Shown here: positions 36,393 to 49,012 of the stretch, piece by piece
How positions within the stretch are numbered: position 1 is the first letter of the stretch
How the letters are laid out: every line of letters starts with the position of its first letter
DNA from: Pogostemon cablin
Lineage: Eukaryota; Streptophyta; Magnoliopsida; Lamiales; Lamiaceae
Assembly (NCBI GenBank): GCA_023678885.1
Contig: CM043001.1
Span: 5,528,001 to 5,592,000 of the forward strand
Direction: 5' to 3'
Length of the DNA stretch: 64,000 nt
The notes under the pieces: model-generated
The model's database searches: none
What the model was told of the DNA's origin: nothing
Seen by the model: the letters and a program-made list of their open reading frames with translations, nothing else
Position numbers and translations under genes: made by a program

Positions 36393-36603
36393 TATTGTGT
36401 TTATCCGCCCAGGGAGCCGGGCCCACTCAATCCACTAGCATGATATTGTCCGCTTTGGGCCGCCCACTGGCCCGCACGGTTTTATCACTCTGGGCTTCAC
36501 GCCCAAAAGGCCTCATGCTAGGGAGAGTCCATCCCTCATTTATAAACCCCTCGCCAACCCCACTTCTAACCGATGTGGGACTTTGATTGACACCCAACCA
36601 ACA
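36393..36603 (-). repeat. TRIM LTR (outer, 5' in element orientation)
   Basis: 211 bp. It differs from the other outer LTR (31083-31293) by about eight bases and shares with it the GTCCATCCCTCATTTATAAA block. The target duplication CATTT follows at 36604. Confidence 0.8.
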
Positions 36604-36654
36604 CATTTATTTAGGTATTTCTTTTTTTGGTTCAGACCTCAAGTTGGAAGTTTA

Positions 36655-38042
36655 TGTTGGATTGTATACTAAAAGTCTAGGTTTTTGTATGAACAATGTT
36701 TAAACAATTAATTTGAAATGAGAATCATATGATCAAATGATTGCGTCTTATAATTTATTTATATGCATGATGCAATAGTCCACTTATTTTATACTGTAGA
36801 TAATATGTTGTGCGACAACACGCGGAAGATCATATTATCGGTTTCCTTATAAAGTATAAACAGATGCTCACAACCGAGATAGACGGGGACTCTCTATCGG
36901 GATGGTTGTAGTGTGGTTTGGTATTAGCTTGTCTTGGCTATAGAATCACTCTAGTGCACTTATGTGTATTGAGCAGGACCACCTGAGATCGTTCAACTTA
37001 TACTGACTTATAGAAGAACTTGATCTCTGTTATTATGGATGTTCGTGCTCTTAATCCCTATACAATAACCTCGACACGTAGGGCAGTATATATTTCTTTG
37101 ATTCATCAATGGGTGAGATTTAGATGCAATTAAATCAATAAACTCGGTGAGTTGGGAAATAGTGCTGTATCTATGGTGTGCTGTTGATTGTAGAAGGAAT
37201 CCGTGTCCGTCATAGGTTGATGATGTCCCCTTGAGGAGCTCATAAGGATTATCATGTAAACCCTGCAGGTGGAATTTATTCCGGCATGATAATGAGGTTG
37301 AGTGGTACTACTCTTGGATGAGATATTAATTAATTGAGTTGTCAGTAACTTAAATTAATTAATGGACATTGTATATCTTAAACATGGGGAGAATAACGGG
37401 CTCATAATAAGAAGGAGCCCAAAACGTAATTTTGGGATTGGTACGGTAGTGCAGTAATAATATTTTAGTGGAATATATTATTATTATTGGACTTAAGTAT
37501 AAGCTTTGGGCTAAGCTTGGATACTTAAGCCCAATGGAGGCCCAACCCAATTTCTCCTCCTGGTCCCTGCTGTAGCCCATGTATATAAGTCACCTCAGCT
37601 TATCTGGAACCCTAATCTAATTCATTATTCACGTGTGATTAGGGTTGATAGCAGATTGAGTAGGTCTCATAGATCGTCGCCCACACGACGTCGAGATCGG
37701 ACTTGGGACATACAGCAGAAGACCGGAAGGTCGTTTGCTGCTGCAGTTCGTCATGTTCCAAAATTCATAAAAAATCGTACAGTACTCCGATTTTGATGTA
37801 TTATATACTGACGGAAAGCCGTCGAAGAGAGGATCGTCTGAATGCAAAGATCACTCAATTCTGATATCAGACGAAGAAGTTATGGCCATTCTCGTGGTAC
37901 TGCGCAGGCTGCCTGCGAGAATCAATCTTCATCAACATACCTTGGTGAACGGTAATCGTTTCTATAATTTATTGATTCCGCTATGATAGAAACGCATGAT
38001 ATTCTAACGGGTCACGTTAACCAAACGATCCAAGCGCCAACA
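36655..38042 (+). repeat. 5' LTR of the young Copia
   Basis: TGTTGG ... CCAACA, 1388 bp, TATATA box at 37582-37587. Just after that box, about 50 bp differ completely from the LTRs of the left array (GAACCCTAATCTAATTCATT here), while both sides align well. Confidence 0.95.
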
Positions 38043-38044
38043 AT

Positions 38045-38056
38045 TGGTATCAGAGC
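38045..38056 (+). other. Primer-binding site (initiator tRNA-Met)
   Basis: TGGTATCAGAGC two bases after the 5' LTR, as in the left array. Confidence 0.92.
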
Positions 38057-38339
38057 GTCGGTTTCGTGGTGAAGCGTGACACGTTAGGCTAGGGTTTATG
38101 TGATTAATTTTTCGGAATTAGGATCACATGTTTAGGGTTTTGGTTTTATTGCGCAAACCATGAATATCCCTATGTGATATATACCCTGTATCATATCTAT
38201 TCGTCCATGGTTGTGTGTGAGAGGATTCGACGAAACTGTTCGTCAATTTCACATGCAAGGAAGAAAAAGAGGGCAAAAATAGAATCACGTTTTTGAGAGA
38301 AAATCCAGCGCAGTGATATTGCAGAGGCAATAACCGGAG

Positions 38340-38950
38340 TTTCAACGGTCGGATTGAGCTGTAATTTGGTCAGCCCGTTCAGATCTTGTGATTGTACATT
38401 CTGAACGGTGGAGATCGAATTTGGAGCTTTTTCGTGCTAGGATTACGCTGAAAACAGAAGCAGATTTTTGGGCGATTCTGTTTTGCGCAGTCGAAGGAAA
38501 AGAGCCGTTTCTCACAAACTAACTGTTGGATCGAGCTGTAATTTGGTCACCACGTTCAAATATTGTGGATGTACATTCTGAACGGTGGAGATCGAATTTG
38601 GTGCTTTGTCTTGCTGGGATTACGCTGAAAACAGAAGCAGATTTTTGGGCGATTCTGTTTTGCGCAGTCCAGGGAAAAGAGCCGTTCCTCAGAAATTAAC
38701 CGTTGGATCGAGCTGTAATTTGGTCTGAACGTTCAGATCTTGTGGATGTACAATCTGAACGGTGGAGATTGAATTTGGAGCGTTGTCGTGCTGGGATTAT
38801 GCTGAAAACAGAAGCAGATTTTTGGGCGATTCTGTTTTGCGCAGTTGAGGGAAAAGACCCGTTTCTCACAACATAACCGTTGGATCGACCTGTAATTTGG
38901 ACAGCAAATTCATGGATTACTGGAGTAGATTCTGGACGGTGGAGATTGGA
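38340..38950 (+). repeat. Four-unit tandem repeat in the Copia leader
   Basis: Units of about 180 bp start near 38348, 38529, 38706 and 38885 (the last is partial). They are homologous to 3420-3860, which has one unit fewer. Confidence 0.85.
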
Positions 38951-41900
38951 TTCTGAGGTTCTTGCAGTTTCGAACTACGAACGACAGTTGGTATAGTTTG
39001 GTGTTGCGCGTTGGGCTGAATTTGGTTCCATGCAAGTAGGCCCTTGGACGAGCGACAGTCCGGGCGAGGGGCGCTCGTCAAGGCACTTGGAGCGCTCCCT
39101 GACACGATTGATGGTGGGATATGACGATGGACGTCTTGGGGCACAAGCAATCCTGCTTGTTGCGTAAGGCATCGATTCCACAGTAGGAGTGTCGGACAAG
39201 ACATTAAAATTTAGAGGCGTTTTTATTCCTAATATATATAACTGTCATAATTGATTTAATTGTCTATTATTGTTATATATATATGGATGCCTGATCTCTA
39301 TGATTTATTGTCTTATATAGAAGCATGCTAGATTGCATATTATATTTGGTATATTATATGCATGTATTGCTAGAGTGTTGGATAAGACATCCAATTTTAG
39401 GAAAACTAATTCCTAATATATAACTGCCATAATAGATTGTATATTATTGTTATATATGGATGTCGAATTAATTCCTAATATATGACTGCTATAATTGATT
39501 TAATAATCTATTATTGTTATATATGGATGTCGAATTAATTCCTAATATATAACTGCTATAATTAATTGTCTATTATTGTTATATATGGATGTTGAATTAA
39601 TTCCTAATATATAACTGACATAATTGATTTAATTATCTATTATTGTTGTATATGGTTGCTCGTCGATATCGATGATTTCGATAATCTAGACGATATCGAC
39701 GATCGATATCGATAGTTTTGGAATGTTGATAATTTTGATGTTTTTCGAATATTTGATAATCTAGTCGATATCGATGATTTTGATAATCTGGACGACATCG
39801 ACGGTCGATATCGATGGTTTCGAAAATTGGACAATCTGGAAATTTCAAAATTTTGATAGTTTGGAAGTCTTTGCTGATATTCGTGCCTGATGGCGAACAA
39901 TCGAATTCGCTGATATATAACTGTTAATGATTGATTTAATTATTGATTATTGTTATATATGTATGCATGACTCTTTGGGATTTACTGCCTTATGTGCCGT
40001 GATAGGAGCATGCTAGGATTGCGTATATTATTCTGAATATTATATGCATGTAAAAACCCTCGGTTTTAAATAACTAAGTGGGAGAGGGGATTGGTAAAAA
40101 TTCCCGCAGCCTCCATTATTGGTTTGTAAGTGATGTGAGTAAACTTGCGTGTTGGCAATAGGCCTTCCTCCCTAACGGATGAGTTTATTCACGGATCACT
40201 GGTACAGACTTCATTACATAATTATTGTTTGTAATGTGGCACATGAACTTACGTGTTGGCAATAGGCCTTCCTCCCTAACGGATGAGTTTATGTGGGGCT
40301 CACTGGTACAAACTTATAATTGATGATTGTAGGAAGCTATCCGAGCGCGTGTGTACTTCTCCAACTGTAAGGCACACAAGCTCGCGCAGTGGACTTGGGA
40401 TCAAATAATGGTGTACACTTAGGTGTAAATAATTAGTATCCTCCCCAACGGAGTCACTGCTTTTATTTGCATGGCTAAAGAGGAACCGACTATTAATTAT
40501 TTTGTCATGAGGTTAGGTTGACAAATGAAATTAATGGGTATAACCTTCTCTTGTAAATGTTTGGGTTTGTAAACGTCCACACTAACGTGGCTTGCAGACT
40601 CACGGTGCTTGAGATGTCGGTTAATTTTATTTTTATATTATTTTGAGGGAATTAATATAAAAGGATAAAATTCGAAGATTTGATCGGTATATTTATTTAT
40701 GATTCTCTGTAATTTCAAATGGTTTTATCTCGCTTATTGTTAACTAAAAGAAATTATATTTACTGGTCCAAAATTAGATGATTAGAAAAGAATCTTGGTT
40801 TTGATTTTACTGCTTAAGAAAATAAAAATGTGTTCTTCCTTAAGGATGTTCATGATGCCTATTAAAGTCTCTAGTGGAGAGGTGAGAGGTTCATAGAAAT
40901 ATGATGGTCTCATGAAACTCTTCGGATATTTGAGTGAGGTTAAAAGGCAAGAAGTCATGGTTGACTTGATGAATGAATTGAAAAGCTTGAAGTAGAAATT
41001 GAAGGGGAAACCTAGATCAATTTACTCTCCATCATTTGCCTAGGTGTTTTGAGCAAGTTTCACCTGAATTACAAGAGGATGTATATGGTGGGAAACTTCT
41101 AACAAAACATGTGGCAAAGGAAAGCCATTTTCATCATAATATGAACAAGGTTTATATCTTATTCACTAGTTGTTTAAACATGATTAGTGATGGCATCTAC
41201 TGATACATTGTGTAGATACCGGAATCACTAAATGTTTATTACTAAGTGAGGGTAAGATTATTTTATACATGGATAATACTACGAGAGTAGTGGCTGTTGC
41301 AGTGGGAGTTGTTTATTTATCTTACGATATGAATAAACGTTTGATTTTATGAAATTGTCTTTACGTACGTTTTCATAGAAATAATTTGATTTCGGTTTCT
41401 ATGCATTAATAGATGGATACTCCATTTCATTTAAATGACATGGTCATTATAATGAAGGATAGAGTTGTAATCTGTTATGGTACGTTGGTGAACAATTTGT
41501 ATACTCTTAAATCATGTTTATCCCCTGGATGCGACAAATAGTAATTAATAATGAGTCTTCTAATCTAGTAAGAGAAAGGTACCTTCGGAAATGAATTTTC
41601 CACCTTAATGGTGTGACGAATAGAAGGAATAGCACTCTTATGGTAGTGATTAGATAGATGATGAATTATTTGGAATTACTAAATTCATTTTATGGATATG
41701 CCGTAGGAACAGTAATTCGTAAGAATATTTTTCTGTTTGTGGGATATCCTAGAAAAATGAAGGATGATTTATTTAGTCTACAAGATCGAAGAGTGATTGT
41801 TAACATAAACACTAGATTTTTGGAAAAAGAACTATGTAATAAATCAAATACCCATGTATAAGTTGTTCTAAAGGAAGTGAGAGGAAAACACAAAGTATTA

Positions 41901-43635
41901 GTACCAAGTGTACAAGAGGATATACCACAAGGTAAACTGCGACGCGTGTCACATCTGATACACAATTGCGTGTAGTGTCTTCTCGTAGTGGGAAGGTTGT
42001 TCTAAAACCTGATAGATATATGTTTTGGGAAAGTCGTGAGGCTTGGTCCCTAGTAAACATGGAATGGACCCACAGATACGACGAAGAACTACAAGATAGA
42101 AATGCGAAATCTTAACAAAATGCAATAAATGTTGAAATAGAATCAATATATTCTAAATAAGATCTGGATGATTGTAGAACCACGGATGGTGTGAAAACCA
42201 TTGGAAGTGGTCATACAAAATAAAAGAGGATCATACGGTAAGGTGAAAACCTTGGAAGTAAAGCTTGTTGGGAAAAGGTATACTCAGAAAGAAAGGGTTC
42301 GATTATGAGAAAACCTGTTCGCCAGTAGCTGTGCCTATATTGATCCGGATTCTTTTATATGTTGCTACTCATATGGAATATGAGGGATAGCAAATAGATG
42401 TCAAGACAACTTTCCTAATTGGAAGTCTTGAGGAAAACATCTATGTGAAGCAACCAGAGTGATTCATTGCAAAGGGCTAAGAGCATTGTGATAGGAAGCT
42501 TAAAAGTGTCCATCGATGGACTAAAGCAAGCTTCAAGATCATGATGCATCCGTTTTGATGAGGAAATCCAAAGATATGGATTTATTCAATGCGCGGATGT
42601 GTCTTGTGTATTGAAAAGAGTGATGGAAACGTGGTGGTATTACTTGTACTATACACAGATATTATCTTGCTCATTGGAGACAATGAAAGAGTATTATCGG
42701 GTATATGGGGTATGGTTAATAAAGCGGTATAAGATGAAGGACTTAAGAGGAGCAAAAATATCCTTTTGATCACGGTAATACGGATCACAAGAAATGGATG
42801 TTATGCTTATCTCAAGCTTCATGAAATAATACGATCCCTACTTGTTTTAGCATGTTACTTTATCTAAGGAAATGTGTCTTGAGACACAAAAGAAGATAAA
42901 GGAGATGAAAGCAGTTCCTTATGCTTCGGCGAATAAGGAAGCTTGATCTAAGGAATGCTATGCACGAGATTGGATATCTGTTTTGCTAAACGCATGAACA
43001 GTGGGTATCAACGTAACCCGGAACAAGAATGATGAACTGTGGTAAGACATATATGAAGTGCCTGAGATGGACTGGAAATTATATGTAAGCTTACTGGGCA
43101 GATTCACTGCTTCTTGTGGATTACGTAGATTCTGATTTTTTAGTCAGATTGGACGGCAGTAAATCCACCTCAAGGTTATGTGTTTAATTTTAGGAAGTTG
43201 AGTCATAATGTGGAGGAGTGTTATATAGAAATATATTTCAGACTTCGGACTCCATATGGAAAGATGATAAATTGGAGCCTATGAGGCAACCAATGTATCT
43301 GTATGACTCTAGAAACTTCATGATGGACTTTGTAGTGTTTCTAAGTTTGCCCAAGGATATCAAAATTTATATTGATGATATTGGTGCAGTTGCTAACTTG
43401 AAGGAATCACAAGTCCATAAGGCAATTAAACACATGGAGCGCGAGTACCACCTGTTACGAGAAATCGTATGATGAGGGAAAGGTTGTTGTCACCTAGATT
43501 GCATCGGATGATAACCTAGTAAATCCATTAACAAGGACCTTAAGGCGAGAGCTTTTGATGGTCGAGTAGTGGGAGTGGAAATCAAATGTATGGTAGAAGA
43601 CATGACAGCATAGCCTTTTAGTATAAGTGGGAGAT

Positions 43636-45023
43636 TGTTGGATTGTATACTAAAAGTCTAGGTTTTTGTATGAACAATGTTTAAACAATTAATTTGAAAT
43701 GAGAATCATATGATCAAATGATTGCGTCTTATAATTTATTTATATGCATGATGCAATAGTCCACTTATTTTATACTGTAGATAATATGTTGTGCGACAAC
43801 ACGCGGAAGATCATATTATCGGTTTCCTTATAAAGTATAAACAGATGCTCACAACCGAGATAGACGGGGACTCTCTATCGGGATGGTTGTAGTGTGGTTT
43901 GGTATTAGCTTGTCTTGGCTATAGAATCACTCTAGTGCACTTATGTGTATTGAGCAGGACCACCTGAGATCGTTCAACTTATACTGACTTATAGAAGAAC
44001 TTGATCTCTGTTATTATGGATGTTCGTGCTCTTAATCCCTATACAATAACCTCGACACGTAGGGCAGTATATATTTCTTTGATTCATCAATGGGTGAGAT
44101 TTAGATGCAATTAAATCAATAAACTCGGTGAGTTGGGAAATAGTGCTGTATCTATGGTGTGCTGTTGATTGTAGAAGGAATCCGTGTCCGTCATAGGTTG
44201 ATGATGTCCCCTTGAGGAGCTCATAAGGATTATCATGTAAACCCTGCAGGTGGAATTTATTCCGGCATGATAATGAGGTTGAGTGGTACTACTCTTGGAT
44301 GAGATATTAATTAATTGAGTTGTCAGTAACTTAAATTAATTAATGGACATTGTATATCTTAAACATGGGGAGAATAACGGGCTCATAATAAGAAGGAGCC
44401 CAAAACGTAATTTTGGGATTGGTACGGTAGTGCAGTAATAATATTTTAGTGGAATATATTATTATTATTGGACTTAAGTATAAGCTTTGGGCTAAGCTTG
44501 GATACTTAAGCCCAATGGAGGCCCAACCCAATTTCTCCTCCTGGTCCCTGCTGTAGCCCATGTATATAAGTCACCTCAGCTTATCTGGAACCCTAATCTA
44601 ATTCATTATTCACGTGTGATTAGGGTTGATAGCAGATTGAGTAGGTCTCATAGATCGTCGCCCACACGACGTCGAGATCGGACTTGGGACATACAGCAGA
44701 AGACCGGAAGGTCGTTTGCTGCTGCAGTTCGTCATGTTCCAAAATTCATAAAAAATCGTACAGTACTCCGATTTTGATGTATTATATACTGACGGAAAGC
44801 CGTCGAAGAGAGGATCGTCTGAATGCAAAGATCACTCAATTCTGATATCAGACGAAGAAGTTATGGCCATTCTCGTGGTACTGCGCAGGCTGCCTGCGAG
44901 AATCAATCTTCATCAACATACCTTGGTGAACGGTAATCGTTTCTATAATTTATTGATTCCGCTATGATAGAAACGCATGATATTCTAACGGGTCACGTTA
45001 ACCAAACGATCCAAGCGCCAACA
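43636..45023 (+). repeat. 3' LTR of the young Copia
   Basis: 1388 bp, identical to the 5' LTR as far as I could read. TATATA at 44563-44568. Confidence 0.95.
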
Positions 45024-45028
45024 GTTTA

Positions 45029-45830
45029 ACCTTGGCTCTTCCACTCTTAGGTACTGTATCAGCAATATTTGTTAATATTTTGCATATATTATTTGCCTTC
45101 AGCCTCGGCTTCTCATATAAGGGTTGGACTGTCTCCCCTAGCGCTCATATATCACTCCTCATATTATTGGTGTAGAAACACCTATAATACACATATTTTA
45201 AAAAAAAATTGCTTATAAGGTGAAATTTTCACATTTGAGATTTTTTATATATTTATTCAATATTTAATTATTAATTACAAGATTTTCATTAAGTATATAA
45301 AAGAAAAGGAAGAAGAGAACGTAAATATTAAATGGGTTTGGTATCACACTTGTATTGCTTATTTATTTATTTTTTTTATGAAATTGGTTATTTAATTTTG
45401 GATGGTAAGAATATTACTCCAAGTTTTTTATTTTAATTGATTTGGAATTTGTTATATTTAATGAATATGAGAACCTAAATAAATAAATGTCTTGTTCATT
45501 GTCATTTCTACCCACAACTACTATGCAAATTAGATATCTGCACTGAGTTAGTTTGGCTCATATGAAATGGTAAAATGTGTTGACAATAATTCAAGTTTAT
45601 GATCTTTAGATTACAATAAATCAAGAATTTTGCTTATTGCAATATACTAACATACATATATCACATTGCCGACTTATTTATTTATTTACCAACTACACGA
45701 AAATCAGAATTTTATTCATTGGTTGAGAATTTTGTTATTTCCATTAATTAGGTGAGACTCTCGCACCATGCTACCAAAATCTTGCACGTGAAATTTTTTT
45801 AAAAATTCTCATCATTTCAATAATGAGAGT
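45029..45830. other. Intergenic, AT-rich
   Basis: No gene was seen. Sequence at 45745-45815 (GGTGAGACTCTCGCACCATG and following) is repeated directly at about 46608-46680, on the other side of the foldback element. Confidence 0.5.
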
Positions 45831-45839
45831 TTTTATCAA

Positions 45840-46596
45840 GGGGCGGTTACTAAACGTACCCTAAAAATATTTAATAAGATATAATTACCCTTATAAAACT
45901 TATATCTGTTCGGTTATAACAACCGAACAATCATCTATCTTTATCTGTTCGGTTATTGCAACCGAACATAATAAAGAATTCATATATCTTATGTGTTCGG
46001 TTGTAGCAATCGAACATAATAAAGAATTCATATATCTTATGTGTTCAGTTGCAGCAACCGATTTACATTATTGAATAAATAAGATAACAGATAATTTTCA
46101 TGGACATCAATCTTTAAAGAAATATTGTGATTCATGGAAATAAGTAAGTTTCTTCTCTATCAATGGAAGTGGTAGTGGTTATCATTTAGACGAATTTATA
46201 ACCACTACCACTGCCACTTCCGTAGATAGAGTAGAAACTTACTTCCACGAGTCACCATATTTCTTTAAAGATTTATGTCCATCAAAATTATCTTTATCTT
46301 ATCTATTCGATAATGTAGATATGAATTAAAAAAATAAATTATGTTATGTTCGATTGTTGCAACCGAACAATATATAAATTTTTTGTTCTGTTCGATTGTT
46401 GCAACCAAACACATAAAGATAGATGACTTTTCGGTTGTTGTAATCGAACAGATAAGATATATGAATTCTTTGTGATAAACATAGATGTCTGTTCGATTGT
46501 TGCAATCGAACAGATATAAGTTTTATAAGGGTAATTATGTCTTATTATATATTTTTGGGGAACGTATAGTAATTTTGGGGTGCAAATAGCCGTCCC
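45840..46596. mobile_element. Foldback element (757 bp) with nested GTTCGGTT palindromes
   Basis: The two halves are near-complements around a centre close to 46187 (GTGGTAGTGGTTAT and ATAACCACTACCAC). The outer ends are GGGGCGG and CCGTCCC. The flanks TTTTATCAA (45831-45839) and TTTTATTAA (46597-46605) match at eight of nine bases, suggesting a Mutator-type 9-bp duplication. Eight copies of a small palindrome of the form GTTCGRTTGNNGCAAYCGAAC occur near 45908, 45949, 45993, 46045, 46349, 46387, 46428 and 46492. It is non-coding; a transcript would fold into a long hairpin. Confidence 0.82.
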
Positions 46597-46605
46597 TTTT
46601 ATTAA

Positions 46606-48640
46606 TTGGGTGAGACTCTCACACTGTACAACTAAAGTTTTTCACGTGGAATTTTTTTAAAAATTCTCGTCATTTCCATTAATTGAATCTCGTCATTTTC
46701 ACTTCAGATCCATAATAATAAACGAGAATAGTATAAGTGTATTTAAGACTACATTAGGAATTATAAAGCCATATATTTTTTTTAATTGTAAATGTTAAGT
46801 GTTAGTAGTTAAAAGTTAGTTCACCAAACATCTATACTCAAAGATTAGACCCTTATTACTCCTTTAATTCATTTTCAAAATAATCGAATTTGGGCAACTT
46901 ACTTAAGTGAGAAGTCCAATGATAAATCCATATGGTTTTTACTCACAAAATTTCACTAATATAAATAATCAGTGCATCTTTATGTCTTAGTAGAGGTTAC
47001 AACAATGTGACAACTAAGATACCATATTTTGTTGGTCAAATGAATGACATACAAAAGAGATAAGGAAATTATAACCCTAAAAAATAAAATATAAATTTTA
47101 AAAATAATTATTGAACTTTATTCTCCACTTACATATTAATTAAAAAATCAATGATACATGATACAAGAAAATAATATAAAAAATCACGAGTCCATATTTT
47201 GTATATAATTAAACATCATATATGAAGTGGAGGACATTTGTGTATCCCACATATTAAAGTCATGACCTATTCTGCCTCTGTAGCTATTCATAATTCCTTT
47301 GACTGTGCATATGGAATGTTTCTGTGTTGATACAAAGTCACAAATATACTCCTTTGATTGTGCATACTTTCTTGGTCTTTCTCATGCTTCCTATTTGCAT
47401 CATTGGTGGGGCCTACTAGGCCCCTCTTCAACCACAATTATGTGCAATAATCTTAAGATTACAACATCAAATGTTTGGGAGTTGGGCTCCACACATTTTA
47501 AGAACCTATTAATTAATCATCATTGACAACACTCTTGATGGTAACTACCATTACCTACATACTAATCAACCTACAATTGAAATAAATGTTAAGAGTATGA
47601 ATGTGTGGGATTGGTTTTTAGTTATACATAGCTAATTAAGGATTTAAAAAATATTTATATTCAACTAATTAGCACTCTCCATCAAATTAAAACATACAAT
47701 TTGATTTTTTAAGTAGATAAAAAAATACAAAAATATTTTAATAGTTAATACGTAGTATGCATGTTATAATTATAATTACCCTTTTATGCCTAGTAGTAAT
47801 TCAAATCGATATTAAATTGTGTAATATTACTAAGAATTATTGCATATGAGGCCCCACTTGAAAAAAAAATGTATACCTTAAATAAATAAAAATGCAAAAT
47901 GTATATCTTTACAGAAGAGTGTTACATTTTAATAGCAAACTCTAAATTTGTGGTAATATAAGTCATCAACTATAAAGTAAAATATTGCATAAATCACTAA
48001 TGAAAAATTATAATCATGCATTTAGTAATAGTCCTACACCTTAAAGATAAAGATTAAATCATAAGTAAAATATTACATAAACTATAATAAAATATTTTTA
48101 TGGATTGAGAGATAAAATATATCATGAATCATAAAAATAAAATATTTTGAACTTCCCCTATCATACTTTATATTTCTCGGTTAATACTTTTTTTTCTTTT
48201 CTCTATCCTCTTTCATCTCATCTATCATATTAATTAATAGTTTCTTGCACATTAATTGGATAAAAATTCAAATTCATATTACCAAAATCCAAACAAATAT
48301 GAATTAATTTATTAAATCTACTTAAACTCATAGTAAATGAATTAAAAAAGTTCCAAACAAAATCATGTGGTGCCATTGTTCCATATATACAAGTTTTTAT
48401 TTAGTATAGTTAAATAATGTACACTTATTATTATTATTTTATTTTTTAAGTAATCTCTCAATTTACATTTCCATAATTCCCATAATTATCAATTCATATT
48501 TATATTAAGAATGTTTCATGAAATAGTTATTTTAACGATTATCACTTTTTATTAATCAATATCACATTTTATTAAAATACTATTTTTTTAAACTTGTCTA
48601 ACAAAAATGAGTTTGTTGAGATTATTGTGTTGGCCTAAAA
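46606..48640. other. Intergenic, AT-rich
   Basis: One open frame of 75 codons (47299-47526, +) has no recognisable motif. No other gene, RNA gene or clear element was seen. Confidence 0.5.
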
Positions 48641-48764
48641 AACAAATATATATATATATAATATACTAAAGGAGAGTTTAATTTTGATGAGGTGTCGTCA
48701 CCGGAATTAATCTCAATTATTTTAATTTTTAATTAAAATTAAATATCTCAATTATTTTAATTAT

Positions 48765-49012
48765 GGGTAGGTCTTGCGTGAGACCGTCTCACGTGAGACT
48801 ATTTTTTACTTTTTAAAATAGTTATTACTTTCGCTATAAATCATTATCAATTTTGCTATAAAATGTTATTACTTTTTATTTATACTATAAATTGTTCAAG
48901 AAAAAACATTATCACTTTTCATTAATTTATTATCACTTTCCTTCATAAAGTTATCACTTACTGACCGTCCCATGTAAGGGCTATTTGAGACGGTTTCACA
49001 CAAGTCTTTGCC
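48765..49012. mobile_element. Mutator-like MITE with 9-bp duplication
   Basis: Terminal repeats share CTTGYGTGARACCGTCTCA. TTTAATTAT occurs at 48756-48764 and 49013-49021, a perfect 9-bp duplication. The interior repeats GTTATTACTTTC-like words. It belongs to the family of 29026-29265. Confidence 0.8.

Larger units (their letters stand above)
31083..36603 (-). mobile_element. Chimeric TRIM-Copia retroelement with a permuted Copia
   Basis: On the minus strand the order is TRIM LTR (36603-36393), TRIM internal (36392-36284), second TRIM LTR (36283-36071), the first bases of a TRIM primer site (AAGTGG, 36070-36065), then Copia protease end, integrase, RT and RNase H (36064-32966), Copia LTR (32948-32113), Copia primer site, gag (32068-31528), truncated TRIM LTR (31527-31403), TRIM internal (31402-31294) and TRIM LTR (31293-31083). 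The Copia is circularly permuted, pol before gag with one LTR between. CATTT flanks the whole. The junctions fall at short identities (AGTGG on the pol side, GAATGAG on the gag side). It could have transposed as one unit, or a Copia circle could have recombined into a resident TRIM. Confidence 0.8.
36655..45023 (+). mobile_element. Complete non-coding Copia element, young insertion
   Basis: The element is 8369 bp with LTRs 36655-38042 and 43636-45023 (1388 bp each; I found no difference on reading). The primer site TGGTATCAGAGC is at 38045-38056 and the purine tract AAGTGGGAGA ends at 43635. The 5-bp duplication GTTTA is at 36650-36654 and 45024-45028. It belongs to the same family as the array at 1-9932. 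The internal region (5593 bp) has four leader repeats, the CGATAT block, and RT/RNase H fossils that carry the same stops as the array (TAG near 42388, TGA near 42461, TAA near 42478). It cannot encode its own proteins, so it must have been moved in trans. Confidence 0.93.
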
